A DNA stretch of 64,000 bases from Gigantopelta aegis (GCF_016097555.1 NC_054713.1:39668128-39732127); one strand, 5' to 3'; counted from the stretch's first letter, positions 11,886-25,830 are shown. A program made the numbers and translations. The notes: generated by a model not told the origin, from the letters alone.

Positions 11886-12625
11886 TTATTAAAAATTTCG
11901 AATCTATAATCTCTTATTAATGTCAGTAAAAAATTCGTATATGTAATATCTTATTAATGTCAGTAAGAAAATAGTATCTGTAATATTTCTGTTAGTAAAC
12001 ATTTCGATTCTATAATATCTTATTAATGTCAGTAAACAAAATCGAATTTATAATATCTTATTATTGTCAGTAAAAGTTTCGAATCTGTAAATTTTTTTTT
12101 ATTATTGTCAGTACATTTTTCGAATCTGTAATATCTTATTAAAGTTATCAAAAAATTCGAATCGGTAATCTCTTATTAATGTCAGTACAATTTTCTATTC
12201 TGTAATCTCTTATTTATGTCAGTAAAAAATGAATCTGCAAATTCGTATTAATGTCAGTAAAAAATTCGAATTTGTATTGTAATCTCTTATTAATGTCAGT
12301 AACATTTTAAGATTTTATAGTATCTTATTAATGTCAATAAAAGATTCGAATCTGTAATATTTTGTTATTAATGTAAGTAAACATTTCGATTCTATAATAT
12401 GTTACTGATGTCAGCAAATATTTCAAATATAAAACCGGTTTGATGTCAGTAAAGTTTATGAATGTTAATGCCAGTGACATTTATAACTGCTATTAATGTC
12501 AGTGATTATTTCAAATCTATAACACGTTTTATGTCATTAAAGATTATGACAGTTATTAATGTCAGTATAAATTCCATATCTGTAACCCTTTTATGACACT
12601 ACATCTTATGGCTGTTATTAATTTA
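11886..12625. repeat. ~38-40-bp AT-rich minisatellite after the receptor
   Basis: About 18 degenerate units with consensus containing 'attaatgtcagtaaa' then 'ttcgaatctgtaat'. It begins within 30 bp of the receptor stop. No open frame. Confidence 0.85.
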
Positions 12626-14000
12626 TTAATGGTATTTTATCATCCCATATAAATTCACATAACTTCTGAATTTCTTGTTCAACCCACTTAGGAACATAAA
12701 TTGCGCCAATTATATACCATAATCCATAAGTTAATAAAGTATTCCACACTGTCGCTTTACCATTTAATGTAAGTTTTCTTGGTTTACACATGTTAATCAA
12801 TGAATACAAATTTTCAATTTTTATTTTCCAATTCAATCTTTCGGACAAAGCTTTATTTGGACCTAAATAAATGCCAAGAATTTGAACACAATCTTCACAA
12901 TTGCACGAGTCTCCCCTGGGTTGTCATGCCACGACCAGAAGAGGTCAGGTCCTTATAAGGGCCCTATGGGCAACCTAGGGAGACAACCAGCGACATAATT
13001 AACGAGCTACTCTCGATTCACTAATATCAAAACCTATGCTAGCTCAGCCATTTACCTTTCGACTGACCATTCAAAATTGCGCCAAACTTCCTCAATCAAA
13101 ATTGCGCACCACTTTCTCTTTGGCATTAACGGCTCCATTCAAAATTCCATAGCACCACTACCACCCCACCCGCCTGCTACCGATTCGATCGGGCTGCTGG
13201 TGCTCCCTTGCACCTGCCAGTGCAGGCGATCCCTCCTCTCCCCTCCCCCCACCTTTCCTGTCATGGCGTGCGCTACAACAGCTTGTTCTGAATGTGCACG
13301 TCAAACCCTATGACCTGACCTGACCTGACACAATCTTTATTAACAGCAACAGAAATATTGAATGACAAATCGTTTTCCGCGGCTTTACCAAGACAAAGTA
13401 CTTCTGATTTTTCAATATTAACTTTTGCACCTGTAGCAAGACAAAAATAATTGACAGTGTGAAAAATTACCTCAACAGGCTGGGCATCTTGTACAGTGAT
13501 AGTGGTATCATCAGCATGTTGAAATAATAAAGAATTAAATTCAAAATTTAATTTTATTCCATTAATTTGTTGTTGACTTTTTAACAAGCTATTTAAATGT
13601 TCAGCAACAATTACATAGAACATCATTGAAATCGGACATCCCTGTCTAACACCTCTAGTAACAGGAAAGAAAGGCGTTAAATGACAATTAATTTTAACAC
13701 TACTTTTAATAGCTTCTCTTGATCTATTTTAATCAAAAACACCTCCTGGTTATTCATATCTATAAAATCAATAAAATCACGGACTGACATTATATTATCA
13801 GCCATATCCCTACCCAGAACACAACACGTTTGTTCGGGAGAAATAACAGATGACATAACTAATTTTAAACGATTTGCGACAACTTTGGATACAGTTTTAT
13901 AATCAATATTTAAAAGACTTACTGGCCTAAAGTTTTTAAGATTAGTTTTATCCCCTTTTTATTATAAAAAAGACTGATAATTCCTTTTTTCATACTACGT
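12626..14000 (-). mobile_element. L1/Tx1-type LINE fragment, interrupted
   Basis: Minus-strand RT pieces: KGDKTNLKNFRPVSLLN and IDYKTVSKVVANRLK near 13900, RGVRQGCPI-type and ISMMFYVIVAEHLN near 13620, FQHADDTTITV (YADD variant) near 13530, then VNIEKSEVLCLGKA. Motif A is lost by an internal deletion near 13730 (DQEK runs straight into SSVKIN). The frame is interrupted by the 12896-13327 insertion and resumes as QILGIYLGPNKALSERLNW. Both ends are truncated. Confidence 0.85.
12896..13327 (+). mobile_element. 432-bp non-coding insertion element, unassigned SINE-like family
   Basis: Inserted in the LINE RT frame with a perfect 10-bp target duplication (acacaatctt at 12886-12895 and 13328-13337). 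Removing it restores the LINE frame. The 5' end can fold: 12909-12923 pairs with 12971-12984. The 3' end is a short (GACCT)n tail. There is no coding capacity. A second copy lies at 52013-52372. A SINE-type retroposon is favoured by the target duplication and repeat tail, but I see no clear tRNA head. Confidence 0.85.
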
Positions 14001-14004
14001 GATA

Positions 14005-14205
14005 AACGGCTAGTATACCAAAGGCTGTGGTATGTGCTGTCTTGTTTGTGGGATGGTACATATAAAAGATTCCTTGCTATTAATGGAAAAAAATGTAGCG
14101 GCTTTCATCTATGACTGTGTTAAAATGACCATATGTTTGACATCCAATATCCGATGATTAACAAATTAATGTGCTCTAGTGGTGTCGTCAAACAAACTGC
14201 ATTCT
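14005..14205 (+). mobile_element. SINE family-2 copy, 5' truncated
   Basis: Begins in the body ('tataccaaaggctg') and ends with the family-2 tail: 'gttaaaatgaccat', 'gacatccaatatccg', 'gtgctctagtggtgtcg'. Confidence 0.85.
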
Positions 14206-14368
14206 TTAATTTATTCACTCACAGTGAGCTGTGATGGCTCCTAGCATCAACTCCCGTTAGGTGGTAGATTTATTTGGCCTTTCCCGTTCCAACCAGTGCT
14301 CCACGACTGGTATATCAAAAGTCGAATCAAAATGAAATATTTTATTTCTTTAATATTGTAAAAGAAAT

Positions 14369-14457
14369 TCCCGCGAACCGGATTCGAACCAGTGACCTAA
14401 GGATATCAATGTAAATAACTCTACAGTCTTCAGCTCTACCATCTGAGTTATCACGGG
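14369..14457 (-). pseudogene. Decayed tRNA-Tyr copy with intron
   Basis: Same architecture as the intact gene at 17076-17162: acceptor CCCGTGA/TCGCGGG, GTA anticodon in CTGTAG, 16-nt intron, TTCGAAT T-loop. It carries mismatches in the D stem (ACTC against GAGC) and in the anticodon stem (GAAGA against TCCTT), so it is probably non-functional. Flanks on both sides are homologous to those of the intact gene. Confidence 0.8.
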
Positions 14458-14644
14458 TTATAAACGTATAAAGATATACTCTAAAGTAAAGGCCATTAAT
14501 TGGTTCAGTGATGTATTACTTTAAAGTGCGAGGTCAGAGGTCAGTCAGCAGGAGACGTTAGTTCCAGTAGAATTAGTAAATTAGTCTCGATTGCTCAAGT
14601 CTCCAATAAAAGCTAGAGTCTCGGTAATACATGTTCATCCAGGT

Positions 14645-14880
14645 CTGTGTGCAGGAATATTCGCAGGGCGGGAGGCGGGAGGCAGGAGGCGGGAGGGTGG
14701 ATCTAGACAGTGGTGACCGAAGTTTATAGGGAGGTCGAATCATGCTCACCCCCCCCCCCCCCCAAAAAAAAAAAAAAAAAAACCCCACAAAAACAAACAA
14801 ACAAACAACAACAACAATACAAAAAAAAAAAAAAAAAAACCCAAACAAAAACAACAAAAAACAACCAACAAACAAACAAA
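14645..14880. repeat. Low-complexity G-, C- and A-rich block
   Basis: A 'ggaggcggga' repeat (14667-14697) is followed by a poly-C run (14750-14763) and long A runs with CAA/CAAA units. The open frames across it are homopolymer artefacts. Confidence 0.85.
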
Positions 14881-15028
14881 AACAGCGAGAAAGCTCCCAT
14901 CAGCAAAGATATTTATTGTCTTTCCTATTCCAACCAGTGCTCCACGACTGGAATATCAAAGTTATGATTTTTCCTGTTCCCTCGAATCAAAATGAAATAC
15001 TTTATTGCTTGAATATTGTAAAAGAAAT

Positions 15029-15080
15029 TTCCGCGAACCGGATTCGAACCAGTGACCTAAGGATATCAATGTGCATAACA
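15029..15080 (-). pseudogene. 3' half of a tRNA-Tyr copy
   Basis: Contains the 3' acceptor strand, T arm and 3' anticodon half ('ccgcgaaccggattcgaacc', 'aaggatatcaatg') but breaks inside the intron, where 'cataacataag' follows. The 5' half is absent. The left flank (14930-15028) matches the flanks of the other two copies. Confidence 0.8.
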
Positions 15081-15118
15081 TAAGTGATTTTCAATAGGTA
15101 AAATATCAACCTCGTCTA

Positions 15119-15165
15119 GTTAATTGGTATTTGTCGAGGCAGAGCCAGCCTCGACAAATACAGAT
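15119..15165. repeat. Palindromic repeat shared with 56710-56790
   Basis: A perfect 13-bp inverted repeat (tatttgtcgaggc ... gcctcgacaaata) with a 7-base loop. The reverse complement of this stretch and its flanks ('gagtctatgctaatc', 'taactagacgagg') recurs at 56711-56785, so both are copies of one dispersed repeat. Confidence 0.7.
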
Positions 15166-15216
15166 TAGCATAGACTCGGTTGGTATTTTCTATATTAAAA
15201 AACAGTCGTGACGAAA

Positions 15217-15328
<112 letters not shown>

Positions 15329-15587
15329 TAATATATACTCTTCAAAAAAAGAAACGCAAAAGGGTACAAATGGGTTATAACTCCGATTTTATGTTTCCTA
15401 CCGGTTCATGCTTTGTGAATATAACGTCATTGCATGTCCCAAACACATTCCCACGGTTACATTCGATAAAACGCAGCTACTGTACAATAAAGTTCCAAAA
15501 TGTGAATATTCGCAAAAACGCAGCCACGTGCAAACCATGTCACCACTGCACGTGCGTTGTCTGCACGTGCAACATGAACACCGACAG

Positions 15588-15594
15588 TATAAAA
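15588..15594 (+). promoter_or_regulatory. TATA box of the Tc1 transposase
   Basis: TATAAAA lies 59 bp before the transposase ATG, inside the element and downstream of repeated 'cacgtgc' motifs, a reasonable internal promoter. Confidence 0.5.
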
Positions 15595-15652
15595 GTGCAG
15601 GGTGTTCGCTTGCCTGGCCTCTGTATCTGGCCGACAGTTGACAATCCAGGAC

Positions 15653-16750
15653 ATGCCACGTCTCAGTGAACCGCAGAGAAACAATGCCATCGGCCGACTA
15701 GACGCAGGCGAATCCAGAACGGCCGTTGCCAGGGCATTCCATGTGTCCCCAAGCACCATCTCCAGACTGTGGGACCGTTACCAGCAACATGGATCAACAC
15801 GTGACCTCCCTAGATCCGGTCGACCACGGGTCACTACCCCCGGGCAGGACCGCTACATCCGGGTACGCCACCTTCGGAAACGATTGACTACTGCCACCTC
15901 CACAGCCGCAGCAATACCAGGTTTGCGCAGGATATCCGACCAGACCGTACGGAACCGCCTACGTGAGGTAGGAATTCGTGCCAGACGTCCAGTTCGAGGT
16001 GTCATCTTAACACCACAACACCGTCGACTCCGACTGCAGTGGTGCCAGATTCATCGACAATGGCCTCAACTGCGATGGAGACAGGTGTGGTTCAGTGACG
16101 AGTCCCGATTTCTGCTCCGACGTCATGATGGAAGATGTCGCGTGTATAGGCGTCGTGGTGAACGTTATGCGGCAAACTGCGTGCAGGAAGTGGACAGATT
16201 CGGCGGGGGTAGTGTCATGGTGTGGGCAGCCATCTCACACACTGGCAGAACTGACCTGGTCCACGTGCAGGGCAACCTGAATGCACAGGGCTACATTGAC
16301 CAGATCCTCCGGCCACACATCGTTCCAGTTATGGCCAACGCCAACGCAGTGTTCCAACATGACAACGCCAGGCCTCACACAGCACGTCTCACAACGGCTT
16401 TCCTACAGAACAACAACATTAATGTCCTTCCTTGGCCATCGATATCACCGGATTTGAACCCAATTGAGCATCTATGGGACGAGTTGGACCGACGCCTCCG
16501 ACAGCGACAACCACAGCCCCAGACCCTGCCCGAGCTGGCAGCAGCCTTGCAGGCCGAGTGGGCCACCATCCCCCGGGACGTCATCCGTACTCTGGTTGCT
16601 TCAATGGGCAGGCGGTGCCAGGCAGTTGTCAACACACGCGGAGGCCACACCCGGTATCGACTCCAGATGACCTTGACGTTGGTGGTGTGTCCTATCACTT
16701 ACTCACAATGGACTAGAGTGAATTGTGAACAATCCTGCAACATTTGGTAA
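15653..16750 (+). CDS. Tc1-like DD34E transposase, intact
   Basis: 365 aa from the ATG at 15653; the frame is open 51 bases upstream, but this Met starts the typical MPRLSEPQR N-terminus. Two helix-turn-helix units recognise the inverted repeats (about residues 6-45, SPSTISRLWDRY, and about 70-115), separated by the GRPR motif near residue 57. The catalytic triad is D149 (WFSDESRF), D237 (FQHDNARPH) and E272 (DLNPIEHLWD), with 34 residues between the last two. The length exceeds the usual ~340 aa by a short C-terminal tail after RGGHTRY. It cuts and pastes the element into TA sites. Confidence 0.95.
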   Translation: MPRLSEPQRNNAIGRLDAGESRTAVARAFHVSPSTISRLWDRYQQHGSTRDLPRSGRPRVTTPGQDRYIRVRHLRKRLTTATSTAAAIPGLRRISDQTVRNRLREVGIRARRPVRGVILTPQHRRLRLQWCQIHRQWPQLRWRQVWFSDESRFLLRRHDGRCRVYRRRGERYAANCVQEVDRFGGGSVMVWAAISHTGRTDLVHVQGNLNAQGYIDQILRPHIVPVMANANAVFQHDNARPHTARLTTAFLQNNNINVLPWPSISPDLNPIEHLWDELDRRLRQRQPQPQTLPELAAALQAEWATIPRDVIRTLVASMGRRCQAVVNTRGGHTRYRLQMTLTLVVCPITYSQWTRVNCEQSCNIW

Positions 16751-16896
16751 TTATCGGACTCACCATTCAATAATTAAATCAATTCTCCAAATGTTACGAC
16801 AATGTGGTTTTGCGTTTTTTCTTTTGAAGAGTATATATATATATATATGCATTTAACTAACCTTGGTCCTTGTACCTTTTTGCCTTGGATGTCTTC

Positions 16897-16936
16897 AAAT
16901 ATTCATTCATTCATTCATTCATTCATTCATTCATTC
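16897..16936. repeat. (ATTC)n microsatellite
   Basis: About ten ATTC units downstream of the Tc1 element. Confidence 0.9.
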
Positions 16937-17075
16937 AATAATTCACTCACAGTGGAGAGATTTATTGGGTTTTTCCCATTCCAACTAGTGCTCCACGACT
17001 GGTATATAAAAAGTAGACATTGTTCCTATCCGGTTGAATCCAAATGCAATATTTTTAATTAAAATTGTAAAAGAT

Positions 17076-17162
17076 TCCCGCGAACCGGATTCGAACCAGT
17101 GACCTAAGGATATCAATGTATAACTCTACAGTCCTCCGCTCTACCAACTGAGCTATCACGGG
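17076..17162 (-). tRNA. tRNA-Tyr (GTA) with 14-nt intron
   Basis: Folds as a complete cloverleaf: 7-bp acceptor (CCCGTGA/TCGCGGG, one G-U), D arm GCTC-AGTTGGTA-GAGC, anticodon stem GAGGA/TCCTT, loop C-T-GTA-G-A with the intron after position 37, variable AGGTC, T arm ACTGG-TTCGAAT-CCGGT, discriminator A. Mature length is 73. Box A and box B match the RNA polymerase III consensus. Eukaryotic tRNA-Tyr genes characteristically carry an intron here. Two relatives lie at 14369 and 15029. Confidence 0.95.
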
Positions 17163-17538
17163 TTATAAATGTATACTTCAAAGTGATACTCTAGAGTAAA
17201 GGACATTAATTGCTTAAGTGATTTATCAGGAGAAACTGCGGGGTCAGGGGTCACATAACAGGAAGTGTTAGTTACAGTAGCCTGTCCACAGGACATGTTT
17301 TCTGTTTATGTAAATTAGTCAAGATTGACTCCAGACTTGTGAAAGCTAGTCTCGGTAATACATGGTATCATATACTCAAACCAGTCTTGATCGACTTGGA
17401 GATAAATTTTTGTTTAATGATACCTCGGAACATTTTAAATTACAGCTATTTTGGTGTTCAATAAATATGGTTATCGTTTAGACAGAAAGAAAGTGTTAGA
17501 GACAAAACGTAGGAGCAGAAAGAGCGAGAGAAGACAGG

Positions 17539-17787
<249 letters not shown>

Positions 17788-17789
17788 GA

Positions 17790-18339
17790 ATTAAAAAGCA
17801 GATAAATAGTGCTTGTGTGTTTTGACAAGCTGCTGTCAGCTGTTTTGGTTACAAAATGTTAACTTTACCTCAAATGGAAACTGTTTTTGTGTACGGCAAC
17901 CTACTGCAATTTATCTATCGGAAACCAGCCATGTCGATTACAGCGTTTAACTATAGTATTCCATAAAAAAATCCTCCAATCTTGTTTCACACACGCAACT
18001 GGCTAAACAGAAGCTATGGTTGTTCAAGTCAGCGTTACGATATCGCGCCTAGCAATTGATAGGGTATAGAATACAGAAGCGGATGGAGGGGGTGGGGGGT
18101 GTTAGGGGCCCGGGCCCCCCCCCCCATAAATTTTGCGACAGTTATAATTTTTATTATATATTAATTTTCACCCCCTCCTAACCTCCCCTAAAGTTTCCTT
18201 GGCATTCCGCCTCATGTCATTGCCCACCCACCCCTCTAAATGGATTTTCTGAATCCGCCACTGTAATGCATAATCGCAAACGTTTAGCAAGCTTTACACT
18301 TTCCAGCTTCACATTTATATAGGCATTTGATCCTCTTTA
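17790..18339. other. No gene seen
   Basis: Unique-looking AT-rich DNA with a short G-rich then C-rich stretch at 18085-18125. Confidence 0.5.
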
Positions 18340-18657
18340 AAATAGTTTAGTTTGTTTAACGACACTACCAGAGCAGATTTATTTATTTATGATCGGCTAT
18401 TGGATGTCAAACATTTGGTCATTTTAACATATAATCTTAGAGAGGAAACCCGCTACATTTTGTTTCATTAGTAATAATGGATCCAGTAGTATGCATTACC
18501 CCACATACAGGATAGTACATACTACGGCCTTTGATATACCAGTTGTGGTGCACTGGTTGGAACGAGACATAGCCCAATGAGTCCACCGACGGGGATCGAT
18601 CCCAGACCGACCTTGCATCAGTCTAGCGCTTTACCACAAGGCTACGTCCCGCCCCTG
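18340..18657 (-). mobile_element. Complete SINE, family 2
   Basis: On the minus strand: tRNA-like head with A box (tagccttgtggtaaagc) and B box (ggatcgatccc), the shared body, then the family-2 tail ('ggctattggatgtca' on the + strand, 'tgtttaacgacact'). This is one of the few copies with head, body and tail together. Confidence 0.9.
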
Positions 18658-18709
18658 TTTGTCCAAGTGAGCGAGTTATCGTATCTCGCAATTAGCAGAT
18701 TATAGAAGG

Positions 18710-18918
18710 AAATGTTTTATTTATTTAACGACACATTTTGTTTACGGCTATATGGCGTCGGACACATAGTTAAGGACCACATATATATTCAGAGAGGAAA
18801 CCCGCTGTCGCCACTTCATGGGCAGCTCTTTTTGCCCAATGGGCCCACCGACGGGAATCGATCCAAGATCGATCGCGCATCAGGCGAGCGCTGTACCACT
18901 GAGCTACGTGCCGCCCCA
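18710..18918 (-). mobile_element. SINE family 1 with internal deletion
   Basis: The + strand reads tail (ggaaatgttttattta, atggcgtcggacaca), then jumps from 'cagctctttt' into the head ('gcccaatgggcccacc', 'gatcgatcgcgcat', 'gtaccactgagctacgt'). The middle of the body is missing. Confidence 0.85.
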
Positions 18919-18940
18919 GGCCAAATTTGTAAGACACATT

Positions 18941-19012
18941 TGGGGGGTGGGGGGTGGGGGTGGGGTGGGGGTGGGGGTGGGGTGTGTGTGTGGTGGTGGT
19001 GGGGGGGGTGCT
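18941..19012. repeat. G-rich (GGGGT/GGTG)n run
   Basis: Many GGG blocks in close succession on the + strand, with G-quadruplex potential. The glycine-rich open frames are artefacts. Confidence 0.85.
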
Positions 19013-20077
19013 ATAATATATAAGCTATAACTGTGTAACGAAAAGTCTTAGCACAGTACACTACCTCCCAAATATGTTATTTAATTAGGTCAGCAAAGGT
19101 TAAACGGTCATGCTAATTGAACAAATTTGAAGTCTGTTTTTACACAAATTTAGTTCAAATTCAGACAAGTAAATGCTCAATAGATGCATGCAATTTTATT
19201 GCTATAGTTCTGTAGAAACTGAATTGTAGAATACACTTATATGTTAAAAAAGGTTAAAGTTTGTTTTGTTTAACGACACCTCTAGAGAACATTGATTTAT
19301 TAATCAGCAGCCATTTGGTATTTGTCAACCATTTGGTAATTCTTACATGTTAAAATACGTCTTCAGAATCTTTTGAAATTAAAACCATGAAAGTGAAACA
19401 TTAACATTGATTTGGTCTGTTGGAACCTCAAAAGTGTCGATACGATTTTCTAGTAGTATTAACCCCAATAACATCCGGTGCAGCGAACATTTGATAGAGC
19501 AGTTAATACCACAAGTCCTGCCGTTGGCAATAAATATAACATTGTCTGTTGTCCAAAAAAATTAGTTACATCTGTGCAAATATTGTATACAATTTTATTT
19601 CGTCTAGTAGGGCTACCACTGTGTCAAGTAGCCTTGTGCTTTAAACATGTAAAAAAGAAGTACTACCAATTTTTTTTTAAACTAAGGGTGTTGTATCGAA
19701 AATGAGCCATGAAAGGTACCATTTTCTTTAGGTAATTCTTTGAAAGAGAGAGGTTGTAGTACTCATATTTATGGGTCATAGTTTGGTTGATATATTGCAT
19801 ATAGCAATTTCAGCCACGAACGTTAACAACGTCGCCTATGCGACTTTATTTGGTATAGTACAACCTCCTGGGACGGTGCGACCTTCTTCGCAATTCAGGT
19901 GACTGAGTGCCCTGTGTTTGTGACGTTAGCGTAATAGTTTATGTCTTGGACGTTTTTATATCCTGATATTGGCATTGTTTCAGTGGGTGCAATGTTATAA
20001 ATGCTTTATTAACCTAGTTTTAAAACGAATATTTCTCATTACGGCATGTCAGAAAGAGAAGATGATCAGCTTACATT
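19013..20077. other. No gene; one SINE tail fragment
   Basis: A family-2 SINE tail on the minus strand lies at about 19258-19345 ('tgtttaacgacacc', 'attaatcagcagcca'). The rest is unique-looking AT-rich DNA. Confidence 0.5.
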
Positions 20078-20437
20078 TTAGAAATAAAAACTGATGAATG
20101 AAGAAACTAGTCCATGTGTTATACCCTATCAGTCAACCAGAAAGAGATGTACTCTGATGACAGCTAGGGGCGGGACGTAGCCCAATGGTAAAGCACCCGC
20201 TCGATGCGCGGTGTGCCTAGGATCGATCCCCGCCGGTGGACCCATTGGGCTATTTCTCGTTCCAGCCAGTGCACTACGACTGGTATATCAAAGGCCGTGG
20301 TATGTACTACCCTGTCTATGGGATGGTGCATATAAAAGATCCCTTGCTGCTTAGAAATGAAAATTGATGAAAGAAGAAACTAGTCCATGTGTTATGCCCT
20401 ATCAGTCAACCAGAAAGAGGTGTACTCTTGTGACAGT
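20078..20437 (+). mobile_element. SINE family-1 head/body flanked by an ~87-bp duplication
   Basis: The SINE occupies about 20164-20351: full tRNA head ('gacgtagcccaatggtaaag', 'ggatcgatcccc') and body, stopping after 'cccttgctgct'. The sequence before it (20078-20163, 'gaagaaactagtcc', 'accagaaagag') is repeated after it at 20352-20437 with several differences. The flanking duplication is much longer than a normal SINE target duplication. Confidence 0.8.
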
Positions 20438-20439
20438 CA

Positions 20440-23440
<3,001 letters not shown>

Positions 23441-24008
23441 TTTATTTTATCACAACTTGGTCTGTCTGCCTGCCTGCCTGTGTGAAATTGTACGATAAAT
23501 ATGATCTCGTGTTTCTGTATCTCATTTGTAATAAAATGGTGCATTATGTATTGTTGCAAGGGTAGAGACTTTTCTTGATACATACAGACAGAAATACAGA
23601 CAGAGGGACAAATAGAGAGACATATATACAGACAGACAGACAACCAGAGACAGACAGAAGTTAATGGAGAAACCTCTGTCTCAACATGACCAACTCCTAT
23701 AGATTTAAAGACGTAGTACTTACAGTTTGTTTTCATTAGTAGCAAGTGATCTTTTACATGCACAATTCCACATACAGGATAGCACATACCAAGGCATCAG
23801 ATATATCCGTATTTGTGCACAGGCTAGAACGAGAAATAACCCAATAGGTCCATTGACGGTGATCGATCTTAGGCCGGCCGTGTATCAGACTAACGCTATA
23901 CCACTGGACTACGTCTAGCATCAAGTAAACAGCTGTGCAAATATGTAAAGACAGCAAATATCGAGAATAACTAGTTAAAGACGTAGCTTATCGGCTTCAT
24001 CCTGTGAT

Positions 24009-24409
24009 ACCGGCCTCGGTGGCGTCGTGGCAGGCCATCGGTCTACAGGCTGGTAGGTACTGGGTTCGGATCCCAGTCGAGGCATGGGATTTTTAATCCA
24101 GATACCGACTCCAAACCCTGAGTGAGTGCTCCGTAAGGCTCAATGGGTAGGTGTAAACCACTTGCACCGACCAGTGATCCATAACTGGTTCAACAAAGGC
24201 CATGGTTTGTGCTATCCTGCCTGTGGGAAGCGCAAATAAAAGATCCCTTGCTGCCTGTCGTAAAAAAGAGTAGCCTATGTGGCGATAGCGGGTTTCCTCT
24301 AAAAACAGTGTCAGAATGACCATATGTTTGACGTCCAATAGCCGATGATAAGATTAAAAATCAATGTGCTCTAGTGGCGTCGTTAAATAAAACAAACTTT
24401 ACTTTACTT
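24009..24409 (+). mobile_element. Complete chimeric SINE (GCCTCGGTGG head), target duplication visible
   Basis: tRNA-like head with box A (cgtggcaggccatcgg) and box B (gggttcggatcccag), linker, then the body and tail shared with the other SINEs ('agatcccttgctgc', 'tagcgggtttcctct', 'gctctagtggcgtcg'), ending in CTTTA repeats. It is flanked by 'ttcatcctgtgat' at 23996-24008 and 24410-24422. Copy A of the segmental duplication has the empty site near 20955. Confidence 0.93.
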
Positions 24410-25663
24410 TTCATCCTGTGATGGTAACAATGGGAAATTACCTAATTATGATGACTGATTAAAGCAAAGTGATAAACGTGTACTAGCGACGTCACAGGAA
24501 TAGCAACATTACACAATCGCTCATTTGACCTCTAAGCCATCGTACAATGTACCTAAAAAAAGGTTTGTTTGTTTGTTTTGTTTAACGACCCTGGTAGAGC
24601 ACATTGATTAATCATCGACTATTGGATGTCAGTTATGGTAATTATGACTCGTAGTAAATATTTGGGGCGTGAAGTGGTCAAAATAGCCATATGTTAGACA
24701 CCAAATGAATGAATGAATGAATGAATGAAATTCGATTAGTTTATTATACATAATTACACACATATTACAAAACACACCCAGTTATTCGACAGATCATCAA
24801 AATAATAACAAAATATAGAGTTTCGTATATTAAACCGACTTAAAAACCTATATAAATTATTAACAAATGGCACTTTTGGTGGGGACAGGTATGGGATATA
24901 GATAAGTCTGTTATCAAACAGTTAGTCTTTTATTTTTGAGTCAATAAAAATGTCAATTACACGAAGAAGTATTTTCTCGTCATAAAATGTCGAAGAGGAA
25001 TATTTTCGCCACGTATTGTGTTGTCAAGGAAATGTTACAAATGTAATTTGTAGTGAAATGTTTTGAAAAACGAAATGGATGAAAACGTTGTTTACAGTAG
25101 GGGTTGTAGTCGCAATGCATTTGCTACGCATATTGTAATGAACTCTTTTGTAACAAGTCGAAAAACTATTATTTCCACCACCCAAAATGTGGTTTAATCA
25201 ACTTAAAACATAATTTTCATTGACTGAAATGCATTTTGTGAACAGTAATGAATTGAAAAGGGCAACTAATGTAGTACATTTTAAAAATCTATTGCAATTA
25301 TTGCTTTTATATGTGGAAGAAAAGATAATTATTTCCATGCCATAAAATGTTGTTTTACAGTCTTAGAAAGGTAATTTCTCGTGCTTGAAGAAAGTTAAAG
25401 AATAACGTGGATTACAATAGTTGTTACAACAGAAACATCGGGTGGAATAACGTTTATTGTATTTAGTCTTTGGGAAGTGAAATGTCAAATGAGTATATCT
25501 CAAGCTGAACAACTAAATGTAAGTGCTATTAATATTATATTGTTAAAATATTGTAACAAAGATGGTGGCCTCTAACGTGTTTACGGTAATCGACTGAACC
25601 TCAAGAAGATCTTTGCACAATGAGAGACGGAAGTCGGCAGTGCAGATTAAAAGTAAAAAACAA

Positions 25664-25830
25664 AGTTTGTTTTGTTTAACGATACCACTAGAGCTACGGA
25701 TATATAGTAATCATCGGCTTTTGGATATCAAACATTTGGTACTTCTGACTCGTAGTCAATAGAGGAAACCCGCTACATGTTTCCACTACAGACAGGATAG
25801 CACATACCATGGCCTTTGACAAGTTGTCAA
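25664..25830 (-). mobile_element. SINE family-2 tail and body fragment
   Basis: On the + strand: 'tgtttaacgatacca', 'aatcatcggctttt', 'ggaaacccgctaca', 'gataGCACATACCATGG'. The head is missing. Confidence 0.8.

Larger units (their letters stand above)
15334..16835 (+). mobile_element. Full-length Tc1/mariner-type transposon
   Basis: Terminal inverted repeats of 28 bp with two mismatches start TATACTCTTCAAAA at 15334 and end at 16835. The ends lie in TA repeats, as expected for TA-target insertion, though the surrounding (TA)n hides the exact duplication. Length is about 1.5 kb, normal for Tc1. The single transposase frame is uninterrupted. Confidence 0.95.

Noticed and set aside
20080-20110. 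Hammerhead-like CTGATGA followed by GAAAC
   Set aside because: No stem II can form between the two core blocks and there is no matching stem I.
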